A stretch of DNA of 64,000 bases from contig CAWBXV010000010.1 in NCBI GenBank assembly GCA_963792875.1, positions 393,905-457,904 on the forward strand, read 5' to 3'. This stretch comes from JAHEGP01 sp963792875 (GTDB taxonomy: Bacteria > Pseudomonadota > Gammaproteobacteria > Pseudomonadales > JAHEGP01). The notes beneath the pieces are model-generated. The model searched no databases, was not told the DNA's origin, and worked only from the letters and a program-made list of their open reading frames with translations. Numbering within the stretch: the first letter of the stretch is position 1; the number at the start of each line of letters is the position of its first letter. This document shows positions 48,251 to 60,645 of this stretch, in pieces. Position numbers and translations under genes: made by a program.

Positions 48251-48315
48251 TCGGGGGCCTCGATAGGGTAGATATGGATGTGTGAGAAACATATCCCACG
48301 CTACCTAGGCCCCCG
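48251..48315 (+). repeat. Perfect 10-base inverted repeat directly before the transposase start
   Basis: TCGGGGGCCT at 48251-48260 pairs with AGGCCCCCGA at 48306-48315, and the second arm ends at the base before the ATG. As RNA, this would bury the ribosome site. It probably belongs to the 5' end of the ISKra4-type element. Confidence 0.65.
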
Positions 48316-49458
48316 ATGAGCACAGTATACAAGAACACCACCCATGCCGATGAATTCACGCTGGCTTTCGAGCAGTTCCACCAGCTGGTAACCACCTTGC
48401 GCAGCGACGAACAGCAGCAGATGGAACACGGTGAACTGGAGTCCTGGCTCCACGGTGAAGGCATGGAATTGCTGAGGCGTCTACTGCAAGGACATCTCGA
48501 CCTACGCGCCCGACGTGAGGTCCGCCTGGCCTCTGTTTCAGGCGCCGATGGTGTCGAACGCAGGCAGGTTCGCCCCGCCAGTCAGCGGGGGCTGATGACC
48601 CGCTTCGGTGAAGTGCAGGTGCGGCGGCTCGGTTACCGAGCCAAGGGGGTGAGGTATCTGTATCCGCTGGATGCCGGTCTCAATCTGCCTGAAGATTTCT
48701 ATTCCGAGGGTCTGCGCCGACTGGTCTGCGATGCGGCCGCTCGAGGCTCATTCGATGACGCCCTCGCCCAGATCGCCAAGGCAACGGGCGGGAAAGTCCC
48801 CAAGCGGCAGGTGCTGGCCCTTAAGGCCCGGCTGGGATAGAGGAGCAGTTCCGCGAAGCGCTGAGGCGTGCCCCGGATAAGCGGCGGCCCTGGGTGGTGC
48901 TCATCGATGGCAATCTGAATCAATTGGCGCTGCAAAAGGCATGGCGTGTCGGCCACGGTGACGCTCGATTTCATACATGTGCTGGAATACCTGTGGCGGG
49001 CGGCACACTGTTTTCATGCGGCCGGCAGTGATGAGGCAGAAGCGTGGGTCAGGGAGCGTGCGCTGCGCATCCTGCAGGGGCGTGCCAGTCACGTGGCGGC
49101 GGGCATGCGCCGTAGTGCGACCCTGCGGAAGCTGGCATCAGAAGCGCGGAAGGGCGTTGACCGCTGCGCTGATTATTTGCTCAAGTTCCGCCACTATCTG
49201 CGGTACGACAAGAACCTGCTGCAGGGCTTGCCCATTGCCACCGGTGTCATAGAGGGCGTCTGCCGGCATCTGATCAAGGACCGCATGGATATCACAGGCG
49301 CCCGCTGGGGACTGCCTGGCGCTGAGGCCGTGTTGAAGTTGCGGTCGCTGCGTTCCAGCGGTGACCTGGAGGAGTACTGGTCATTCCACAGGGCGCGAGC
49401 TTGCGAGCGGATTCACGGGGCGAAATATGCCGGACATCAGTTGCCGAGAGCTGCCTGA
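48316..49458 (+). pseudogene. ISKra4-type transposase, broken by frame shifts
   Basis: Pieces of one transposase in three frames. The first (48316-48840) runs from MSTVYKNTTHADE to VLALKARLG and then stops. The second frame (about 48835-48930) reads GIEEQFREALRRAPDKRR and WVVLIDGN. The third (about 48931-49458) reads KRHGVSATVTLDFIHVLEYL and IATGVIEGVCRHLIKDRMD, which are ISKra4-family marks. A short part between the second and third seems lost. Possible imperfect ends lie near 48231 and 49495. The element appears inactive in this sequence. Confidence 0.8.
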
Positions 49459-49550
49459 TGAGTGACATTTGGTTGCTCCAGAGGAACTGCACCCATTTGA
49501 AAAACTGAGAAAGACTGGCCGAGGAGAGGGAAGTAGATTTCCCTGACTGA

Positions 49551-51237
49551 TCAGGATTTCAACAGAACCCCGTAGCGTGCAAGAATCTGAATGACGTTCT
49601 CAAATAAAATAGTGACATCCAGAACGAAGTTGCGATCAGCTTCAGAGAGTTCCATCTCACTGTTGAAATAGTTGTGACGCATTTTCGTCATCAATGAGCT
49701 GCGGTCCTGGGTGAGGGTTTCCAGTGTATCGATTTCCCCTTCCTCCCGGCTATTAACCGCATCAATGGCGGTCAACATAACGAAGTCCGCACTTTCCATG
49801 ATGACGTTGCCAAGCTCCCGCGCACGGGCAGAAATATCCTTGCGGCCCATCTGTGAGGCCAGTTGGAATACTGTGTCCTCGAAACGGCGCAACTGCTCCT
49901 GCATCTTGGTTACGCGAATCAATTGGTCGGAAGTCGCAGTGTTCAGACCCTGGCGTGAAATTCCTGACAGGGTTGCATTGATTTTGCCGGAAATCTCAAC
50001 GAAGGCGGCATGATAGGTCGAGGGTGCTTCGCACTTGACCCCCGGTTCTTCCCGCACGGCCTCTATATACAGCGGCAGGCGCTCCAATAGACGATCCTGT
50101 TCCCGCTCCACCAGCAGCAACCCGGTCTCTGGCGATTCCGCGGCATTCTTGTGAAGGTATCTGGTCTCGGATAGCACTTCTGTAGCGGTGGGTGGAAAGC
50201 GTTTTTCGATCCAGTCGAACACGGGGTCTCGCACCAGCACCAATAAGCCTGCGGCACCGAACTGGAATGCCAGGGCCACAAAAATCGCCTGGCCGCTAAC
50301 GGCATCGCTCACCGAGCGGGCAGCACTGAGCAGCAGGGGCAAACCCAGCCAGTGCTCAAGGTAGAACAGGGTCACGAAGACGATTGTCGCGATTGAGTCG
50401 AAGGCTATCTGGGAGATAACGACCTGCCTGGCGCTGCCCTTGGAGTGGGAAGAGAAAATCCACGTGAGAATGCCGGTGCCCGCCTGGGCGCCGAATATGG
50501 CCATGGCGGCCTCTTCCAGCCCGAACAGGCCGGCGGTAGCCATGGCGATGGTGATGAGCATGATGGCAATGTTGGACTGGACTACCAGCGTCAACACCAG
50601 GCCGGCGATAAAACACAGCAGGTAGGCACCGCGGATGAACTCCACCAGCGTCGACACTTCTTCCATGGCAGCGAAACCAGCGGCGCCATTCTTGACCAGA
50701 TACAGGCCGTACATGATCATGCCAAGGCCGAACATGGCGCCATAGCCCTGCACCAGTCGCTTTGGGTAATGGAAAGTGAGACCGAACGCGGTGACGCCTA
50801 ACAGCAGCAGGGCAAAAATTTTCACCGACAGCATGGACACAAAGGCGATAAGGCTGCTGCCGGCATTGCCCCAATACACCATCGGGTGCCGCCTGGCGCG
50901 GCTTGATCAGGCCCGCCTGGACGAAATCAGACAGAATGAACGCGGAGGCCTTCCCGCTCTGGGTAAAAAATCCCAGGAACAGGCCCCACAGAAACATACC
51001 CACCCGATTCCTGGCCACACGGGTCACGATTTCCCGCACCGTGCCGCTGGTCATTTGCTGCAGATAGTCGCCGGCAAAGTGGATGCCGACCAGGAAGATG
51101 CCCGCGCCTCCCAGGATCAGGGCGAACAGCTCGATGGCCGGCTGGTCGGTGCTCTCCAGTTCGATGGCAGCCAGCAGGACTTCGGGATACAGCAGGGCGG
51201 CCAGTGCCACGGCGGTGCCAGGGAGTGTGTTTCGCAT
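49551..51237 (-). pseudogene. Na/Pi-cotransporter-family membrane protein with PhoU-like tail (one frame break)
   Basis: It begins at MRNTLPGTAV (GGAAGAAG upstream) with a signal-like helix, then GAGIFLVGIHFAGDYLQQMTSG and FLWGLFLGFFTQSGKASAFI. Near 50880 the frame shifts by one base and the protein continues as MVYWGNAGSSLIAFVSML, further helices, VQSNIAIMLITIA and a cytoplasmic helical PhoU-like domain to the end. The sodium/phosphate QSSSA motifs are replaced by QSGKAS and QSNIAI, so phosphate transport is doubtful. It is the last gene of the Amt signalling operon, 31 bases after the channel gene. The break may be a sequence error. Confidence 0.75.
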
Positions 51238-51268
51238 GCTATTCAGCTTCTTCCGTTCATTGGGTAAT

Positions 51269-52646
51269 TCACAGCACCACGCCTGCCAGCAGCAGCTCCG
51301 ACGCCTGTTCACTGCGCTCCGCCGATACGGCTTTCAGGGCCTCGCGAAACTCAGGGTAATCTGCACTCAAGACCTCGTAGCTGTCCTGGTCAAGCACCAG
51401 GGTTTCGCAGTAGTCACAGGCCCTTACCGAGCCGCTGCGGCGTTCCTTCAGCGCCAGCGAAAGGTAACCGAAGTAATCTCCGGGGCCCATCCGTCCGTGA
51501 ACCGTCTGTTCTTCACCGGCTACAATTTCGACCTCGCCCCGGGTGATGAATACGATGGACCTGCCCGCATCACCTTCCCGGACCAGGAAGTTACCGGGGG
51601 CGTAAGTGGTCGGCTCCAGGGCGGACAGCAGGGCATTGCGCAGTGGCGGTGAACAGTGGCGGAAAAGCGGGACTTGCTCCAGCACATCGCGGGCCAGGTG
51701 AACCATAATATCAAGCCGCAGGGAATCGGGCAGGTCGCGCAGAAGGTTATCCTCGTTCAGGCCCTTGTGCCGGTCCCAGAGGTATTCGTAGTAATCGTGT
51801 ACACGCGTACTGAGGTGGTGGGGTACCCGCCGCGCCCTGAGATAGGTTTCAACCGACTCGGTATGTTCCCGGTAGCTGTTCCTGGCTGCCTGTAGATTAC
51901 TCAACAGCGAGGCGACACCACCGATAACAAAGGCATACAGGGAGGCCCCCATCAGCATGATCAGTATGCCCAGTAAGTACTCCACCGTGCGACCGGGGGA
52001 GATATCGCCATAGCCCACGGTCGTCATCGTGGTGATCGTCCAGTAAAGGGAGCGCACGTATTGGGTGACAGGGTCCGCCAACTCGATACCCGCGGCCACC
52101 ACCCAGCTATCTTGCGGAAAACCGTCCACGTAGGCCACCGCGAACCATAAGCAGGCGATGCAGTGGGTGAACACGAGAATTACCCCAAGGTACTTGAACA
52201 CCCGCAGATAGCCCGGATGGGTCCAGCTGAGTGATTCCCAGCGCCGCAGGATCACGAAGAAACGCACCATACGAAGCAGCGCCAGTAAGCGCACCCACAA
52301 GACAACTGAGAAACCAGCCACCTGCGGGTCCCCAGCCAGCCAGAAAAGCATGCCCAGGGGAAAGTTGGCCAGCAGGTCGATCGCAAAATGGCCCTTGAGA
52401 TAGTGCCTCCTGATCTCGGTGGGGTCCTTGATCTCGGACCCGGCCCGTCGGAATGTGGTAAAGAAGTTGAGGGCGATGTCAGCCAGAAACACCAGGCTTA
52501 TGGCAAACAGGAGCCCGTTATTTGCAGCTCGAAGTCGTGTGAACGAAGGCCAGTTGATAGGGAATCAGCACACAGCTTAGCAGCGCCAGCGCCAGAATGA
52601 TGGCATCCCAGCAAAGGCGAAATCGAGATTGCTCCCTGATAATCAA
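51269..52646 (-). CDS. Cyclic-nucleotide-gated-type potassium channel (frame break near the N-terminus)
   Basis: A six-helix channel with selectivity filter TTVGYGD, preceded by a pore helix (YVRSLYWTITTMT), an S4-like segment (WVRLLALLRMVRFFVILRRW), a C-linker and a cyclic-nucleotide-binding domain (about the last 130 residues, FLVREGDAGRSIVFITRG ... GPGDYFG). The frame is intact from about 52492. Upstream, WDAIILALALLSCVLIPYQ (helix S1) is in another frame, so one base is gained or lost near 52525. The most likely start is a TTG at 52646, 20 bases after the STAS gene. The ligand may be cAMP or another nucleotide. Confidence 0.8.
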
Positions 52647-52666
52647 CGGCGGTTATCGACGGCGAT

Positions 52667-52999
52667 TCAGGAGGATCCCAGCGCGTCCGCCTCGCTGGCG
52701 AAGACGTTGAGGATGGAGCTGAAACCGGATATTTCGAATACCTCGGTCGCCATCTCGTTCAGGGAACAGACCTTGAGGTCGCCGCCAGCACCCTTCATCC
52801 GCTTGGCGAGGGCGAGCAACAGGCGCAGGCCGCTACTGCTGATGTAAGTGAGCTGCTCAAAGTTGATCAACAGATTGTTGGCGCCGGCGTCCAACAGGGC
52901 GTTAATCTCAGCTTCTGCAGCCGGTGTGGTGTTGGTATCCAGTTTGCCGTTCAGCATGACGACCTTGATGTCGCCTTCGTCTTTTACTGAAATTTCCAC
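52667..52999 (-). CDS. STAS-domain anti-anti-sigma-type protein
   Basis: A 110-residue single STAS domain with the phospho-site loop TYISSSGLRLLLAL. In partner-switch systems such a protein is phosphorylated by an RsbW-like kinase and dephosphorylated by a PP2C phosphatase, then binds its target only in one state. Both enzyme domains are found in the protein encoded just upstream (15-base gap), as in the HsbR/HsbA pair of Pseudomonas. The target is unknown; the channel gene next in line is a candidate. Confidence 0.9.
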   Translation of the reverse strand: MEISVKDEGDIKVVMLNGKLDTNTTPAAEAEINALLDAGANNLLINFEQLTYISSSGLRLLLALAKRMKGAGGDLKVCSLNEMATEVFEISGFSSILNVFASEADALGSS

Positions 53000-53014
53000 G
53001 GATTCTCCTCGTGT

Positions 53015-54624
53015 TTAGGTGTCCAGATTCTTGATTAAAGTGACAGTATTCCGATTGTGTCTACGCTGGTACAGGGTTTCGTCCATGGTGTTCTTGACCA
53101 GGTGTATACCCAGGCCGCCAATACCCCGATCCTCAAGGGACAGGGTGGTATCCGGATCCTCCCGGGTGAACGGATTGAACGGAACACCATCGTCGGTGAT
53201 GCTGATAACGAGCTGGCCGCTGTCGAAACTGATGGAGATATCGATGGTATGGGCCTCCTCATCGCTATAGGCGTAGGAGATCACGTTGGCCAGAAGCTCA
53301 TCGAACACCATATTGACCTTGAGCGATACGGGCATGGGAATGTCGCAGCGCTCGGCGAATTCGTTGAAGAGTTCGTTGACCCGGTCGATTTCCGCCAGTT
53401 GATTGGTAATGGTGACCTCCAGCAGTTCCCCTTTGACGGACCTGGGGTCGATGCGATACTCGATGACGAGGATAGTGATGTCGTCCGCCTGCTCCGCATC
53501 CCCGGCGAAGTCTTCCACCGACGCCAGGGTATTGGCTACCACCGATTCCGGGCTGGCTTCTGGCTCCGACTGAAACAGCTCCAGCACGCGTTGCTCGCCA
53601 TACAGTTGGTCAGATGAATCCATGGCTTCGGTAATGCCATCAGTAAACATCAGCAGCTGGTCGCCCCTGGCCAGCTGGACGTTGTCCTCGCCATAGGCCA
53701 TGCCGTCCATGGCGCCCACGACGGGCCCGTGCAGATGCTGACAGGGTGGTGACACTGCCATCGGCGTGCTTCAGGTAGGGATAGGGATGGCCCGCATTGG
53801 TGTAGCAGAGCTCACCGGTCTCGATGTCCAGAATACCCAGGAACAGGGTGATGAACATGCTGTTGGGATTGTCCTGGCTGATCTCGTCATTGACCCGGGT
53901 CATGATACTGGCGGGGGAGTGGTCCTCCGCAGCGGTTGACTTGATCATGGTCTTGGTGACGGCCATGAACAGGGCGGCGGGAACCCCCTTGCCGGAGACG
54001 TCACCCACGCAGATGCACAGCTTGTTTCTCTCGACGAAGAAGTAATCGTAGAAATCCCCGCCTATTTCCCGGGCCGGCTGCAGAAGGCCGTGAATGTCGA
54101 ATCTCGTCACGGTCGGGAAAGGCGGGAAACGTCTCCGGCACCATGCTCAGCTGGATATCGCGGCCCACATTGAGCTCCTGCTCCATGCGCTCCTTCTGCC
54201 GGTTGATCACAGCATAGGCAGCCTGCAACTCGTCCATATTGTGCTTCAGAGCCAGATGGGTCTTTACGCGGGCCTTCAGCAGTGGCGGATTGACGGGCTT
54301 GAGGATGTAGTCGGCGGCGCCAAGGGCAAAGCCCTCAGCCTCGTCGGACGTCTCCCCCTTGGCGGTGAGAAAAATTACGGGGATGTCCTGCGTTGCGGGA
54401 TTGGACTTCAACTGGCGGCATACCTCGTAGCCATCGATTTCCGGCATCATGATGTCGAGCAGGATCAGGTCCGGCGCCTGGGCCTGGGCAATTTTGAGGG
54501 CGATATGGCCGTTGATAGCCACTTTAACCTGGTAATCATCCCCCAGGATGCCTTTTACGACGTCCAGGTTCTCCGGCGTGTCGTCCACTGCCAGCACGGT
54601 GGCTTTTCTGTCTTCAGTTGCCAT
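53015..54624 (-). pseudogene. Receiver-PP2C phosphatase-HATPase partner-switch protein (two frame breaks)
   Basis: One gene in three frames. Frame 1 (54624 to about 54105) carries a receiver domain (LILLDIMMPEIDG, LKPVNP) and a coiled-coil linker. Frame 2 (to about 53755) has the SpoIIE-type PP2C core: REIGGDFYDYF, GDVSGKGVPAALF and YTNAGHPYPYL. Frame 3 has the PP2C end (GDQLLMFTDGITEAMD, DDITILVI) and an RsbW-like HATPase (NVISYAYSDEE, DDGVPFNPF, GGLGIHLVK). It would thus receive phosphate from the hybrid kinase and set the phosphorylation state of the STAS protein. All key motifs are intact, so the breaks may be sequence errors. Confidence 0.85.
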
Positions 54625-54640
54625 TTGCCTTTTCTATCCT

Positions 54641-56628
<1,988 letters not shown>

Positions 56629-56650
<22 letters not shown>

Positions 56651-59421
56651 AATCGAGGATGTCGTTGATGATGCCCAGCAGACGCCGTTGCCGATGCATG
56701 GATTTTGGCGAGATAGTCCTCCTGTTTGGTATTGAGGTCGGTTTTCAGGCACAGGTCACTGAGGCCGATAATGGCGTTCATTGGCGTGCGGATTTCGTGG
56801 CTCATGTTGGCCAGGAAGTCGCCCTTGGCCTGGTTGGCGTTGTCAGCGGCTTCCTTGGCGCGCTGTAGCTCCGCTGCTACCTGCCTGCGCTCGTAGACAC
56901 GTGCCAACTGGTCGCTGACATTGCGCGCCAACTGCAGCCTGCTCTCGTCCACAAGCGCTTCGCGATCGACAAACATCTCCAATACCGCGATAGTCCTGTT
57001 CCCGGCCATCACGGGCAGGCCCAGGCCGCTTCTTACTCCGAGTCGCGCTGCAAGCTTGTTGCGCGGGAAGTTGGTATCAGCAAGCAGGTCCTGAATCCAC
57101 AACGCCTCGCCGGACTCTGCGACCCTTCCTGGCAAACCTTCTCCAATTGAGAATTCAGTCGCTTCCGTCAATTCGCGGAAGTCAGTAAAGCGATCAGCGT
57201 CATCCAGGTACCATATCCTGGTCGGATGTAATTTGGTCCCCGCTTCGTTTGCCAGGTAGACGTGGCCGACAGGCCAGTCGATGGTCTCACAGAACAGATC
57301 CAGCACCTGCTGCAGCGCATCTTCGAAGGAGCCGGCCGAGGCGCCGATCGCTCCTACTTTGTCCAGTAGCTGTTGCTCACGGGCGGCCTGCCGGTCGTGC
57401 GCTTCGCGTGCCCTGCGCTCTGTAATGTCACGCAACAGGCCGATAAACGTATCCTGGCCGTTGACTTCTACCCTGGACACTTTCAACTCCAGGGGAAAGA
57501 GACTGCCGTCCTGGCGACATCCGTCCACCTCGCGCATGTTGTCGACAATACTCGAGGGGCTACCGGGAGTATACTTTTCCAGGTAAAGATCGTGTTCCAG
57601 CGCAATCGCTTTCGGCATCAGGATCTTGACGTTCTTACCGATAGCATGCGCCGCCTTATAGCCGAACATGGCTTCAGCCGACCTGTTGAAGGTCTGCATG
57701 ATCCCGTGACTATCGATGGTGACCACCCCATCGGGGCTGGCTTCGATGATAGTAGAAACGCGCTGCTCGCTCTCGCGTATCTTTTCACCGGAAGCGACCA
57801 GTTCATCCTGCACGCGCTGCAGTTCGACGTTGTTCTCCTCAAGCGCCCTGTTCTGGGATTCCTGGGCCGCCAGCGCCTCATCCAGATCTGCCGTGCGTTC
57901 CCTGACCCGTTCCTCGAGTTCGTCGTTCTTGCGCTGGATTTCCGCGAAAGTGCCCTTCAATTCCACCCGCATCGACTCGAAGTTATCCGCCAGGTCGCCG
58001 ATCTCATCGCCACTGAGGCGCTGAACAGGTTCGTCGAGGTTGCCGGAGGTAAGCTTCTCCGCCGACTGTCCCAGGAAACGAATAGGCCGGGTCAACGACA
58101 GGGAGAGGAAATAGGATAGATAAATGGCCAATGCAAGCAGCACCGAGCCCAGCATCAGCATGCGGTCGCGAAATTTCTCGATATGCCGGAACGCTTCGGC
58201 CTCATCGATCTCGCTCAAGATCGCCCATTGCAGGCCCTCAATATCGAGGGGACTGTAGGATGACAATACCTTTACGCCGCGATAATCGGAAAACACCTGG
58301 GTACCGGTTTCACCTGCCAGGGCGGCCTTTGTACCGACGGTATCCGCCTTTTGCAGCCCGATGGATGTGTCGAGGCGTTCAATTGTCGCTACCACCTGCT
58401 CCGGCATACCGCTTTCGACCAGGGATCGCAGGTAGTTGTCGCGATCCTCGATCAGGAACCGGGACTGGTTGCGCAGGGTGGAGTCAGCGCCGACGATATA
58501 GGTTTCCCCGGACTCACCAAGGCCGACATCGGCCCAGCCCTGCTTGTTGGTCATGACGTCATTGATGCGGTTGACCGGCATTTGGAATACCAGCACGCCG
58601 ATCATTTCATCGTTGTCAAAAATCGGAGAGGCGATGAAGGAAGCCTGGCCATTGTACGACGGTGGATAAGGCTCAAAATCGACGATGCTCACGGAATCCG
58701 CTGCGCCGCCTTCGCGTGCCTCGCGAAACGCCCGGGCGAAGTTCGTCTCGCGGTATGGACCGGTGAGCAGGCTGGTGGCGTAATCCACCTCCTTGAAAAC
58801 GCTGTAGACGATGTGGCCGGTCTCCGCGTCAACCAGAAAGATATCGTAGTATTCGAACTTCTCCAGGTAAGATCGGATTACCGGGTGGTACCCGCGGTGA
58901 CTCGCACTGTAGCTGGTGTAGTCACTGGCGGCATCCAGCAGGTGTTTCTCACCCGTGGGATTCGGGTTTCCGGCAAGATAAAGGTATTGCAGGAGTTGCG
59001 CCGTGCGTTCTTCAGGCCAGTAAGCCTCCGGCTGCGGAATATCGTCCTGGTTCTCCGCCAGCCGCGGCAGAAATTCTTCCAGATAATAGTTTTCGACAGC
59101 CTCACTGTAGCCTTCGTAATCGGCCAAACGCGGCACAAGTTCACCCTGCAGGCTGCGAAACGCCTCGGAAAAGCTGCGCATCGCGTCGACGATCATCCGG
59201 TCCTCGGAAAACGTGACCACCTGGTCACGAATGGACTCGAAGTAGTCCTCGATCTGCTGTGATTTCAGTGCCCTGACAGCCGTGAGGCGGTCAAACGCCT
59301 CCTGCTCAAGCGCCTTGCGGGTGCTGTAATTGGAGACCGCCAGGCTGACGACGATGACCGCCAGCGTGATGAAAACCGTGACCAGCAGGATCTTCGTCGC
59401 TATCTTTGCTCGCCCAAACAT
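56629..59421 (-). CDS. Sensor half of a large hybrid histidine kinase (Cache-like, HAMP, PAS, GAF, HisKA)
   Basis: The frame is intact from the ATG to the HisKA domain. It has a first helix (about 10-30), a large periplasmic double-Cache-like sensor (about 31-430), a second helix (LMLGSVLLALAIYLSYFL), HAMP, a coiled coil, PAS (IIEASPDGVVTIDSHGIMQT), GAF (about 730-860) and the phospho-acceptor box NMSHEIRTPMNAIIG. It continues in broken frames with HATPase, receiver and Hpt domains. It starts four bases after the binding-protein gene, so that protein is a likely partner for the periplasmic domain. The printed C-terminal tail after KIHASA is out of frame. Confidence 0.88.
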
Positions 59422-59424
59422 CGC

Positions 59425-60639
59425 TCAGAGCCCCTTGTCGGCGGCAACGGAAATAGAATCAATCCAGGGATCGCCCGGAATGTCAGCCGGCGATTTCCAG
59501 ATTATTTCATACTGACCATCCGGTCCGAGCCGGCCAATATAGGCAGGCTTGCTGATATGGTGGTTGGGAAGCATTTCTGCCTGGCCGCCGGAAAGGTTTT
59601 TGACCGATAGCCCGATTATGGCCTCACGTACTTTGTTGGTATCGGTGCCAGCCACGGCATTCACTGCTGCCATCCACAGTTTGAAACCGATATATTGTGC
59701 CTCGATTGGATCGTTGACTACAGTTACCAGACCACCGCTCTGCTGCTGCAGGCTTGAAACAAAAGCCCTGTTCTCGGGGCTGTCGATGCTCATGAAATAG
59801 TTCCAGGCCGACAGATGGCCAGCCGGCGGCTGGTCATCCATCAGATTGGCCTCGCCTTCTCCAAACGAGAAAGCCAGGACCGGGATCTCGTCGGCGGAGA
59901 CGCCCTGTTGTGCCAGCTCGCGGTAAAAGGCTATGTTGGCGTCTCCATTGATTGTGGAGACAACAGCGGTTTTTCCTCTTTGGGCCGCAAACTTCCTTAT
60001 ATCAGCAACAGTCCTCTGCCAGTCGGCGTGCGCGAAGGGCGTGTAGGAGATCATGATGCCCTCAACCGGAACGCCGTTCTGCAAAAGGAAATCAACCAGC
60101 AGCCTGTTGGTTGTGCGGGGGTAGATGTAGTCTGTGCCGGCCAGCACCCAGCTTTCTATTTTCATGTTTTCCAGCAAAAATCGCACCGCCGGCAACGCCT
60201 GCTGGTTTGGCGCGGCTCCCAGGTAGAAGATATTGTCGGACTGCTCCCGTCCCTCATATTGCACCGGGTAAAAAAGCAATCCATTCAGCTGTTCCACCAC
60301 CGGTTTGACGGCTTTTCGGGACGCCGATGTCCAGCAGCCAAAGATAACCGCGACGTGTTCCCGTTCGATCAGCTGGCGTGCTTTTTCTGCATAACGCGGC
60401 CAGTCTGACGCCGGATCAAGCACCACAGGCTCCAGCGGCCTCCCCAACAGCCCGCCACGCTCATTCTGTTGGTCTATCATCACCAGCAAAGCATCCCTGA
60501 GGCGAGTCTCGCTGATGGCCATCGTGCCTGTCGAAGAGTACAGAACGCCCACGCGAATGGGTTCGGCCATCTTGCCTGTTGCGTGGAGTGCACAAGGCAG
60601 CAGAAGAACAAGGAGGAGGCCGGCGCGAAAAGAGAGCAT
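59425..60639 (-). CDS. Urea/amide-type periplasmic binding protein (UrtA/AmiC-like)
   Basis: A type I periplasmic binding protein of 404 residues with a signal peptide ending near HATGK. IRVGVLYSSTGTMAISE, VIFGCWTSASRKAVKPVVE and LFYPVQYEGREQSDNIFYLG are shared with UrtA (urea uptake) and AmiC (amide sensing). No permease or ATPase genes accompany it. It sits between an ammonium transporter and a sensor kinase, so it more likely reports a urea- or amide-like ligand to the kinase than serves transport. Six bases separate it from the amt gene. Confidence 0.88.
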   Translation of the reverse strand: MLSFRAGLLLVLLLPCALHATGKMAEPIRVGVLYSSTGTMAISETRLRDALLVMIDQQNERGGLLGRPLEPVVLDPASDWPRYAEKARQLIEREHVAVIFGCWTSASRKAVKPVVEQLNGLLFYPVQYEGREQSDNIFYLGAAPNQQALPAVRFLLENMKIESWVLAGTDYIYPRTTNRLLVDFLLQNGVPVEGIMISYTPFAHADWQRTVADIRKFAAQRGKTAVVSTINGDANIAFYRELAQQGVSADEIPVLAFSFGEGEANLMDDQPPAGHLSAWNYFMSIDSPENRAFVSSLQQQSGGLVTVVNDPIEAQYIGFKLWMAAVNAVAGTDTNKVREAIIGLSVKNLSGGQAEMLPNHHISKPAYIGRLGPDGQYEIIWKSPADIPGDPWIDSISVAADKGL

Positions 60640-60645
60640 GCGGAG

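Noticed and set aside
48195..48464. Open frame on the minus strand over the transposase start
   Set aside because: Antisense to the transposase N-terminus and its inverted repeat.
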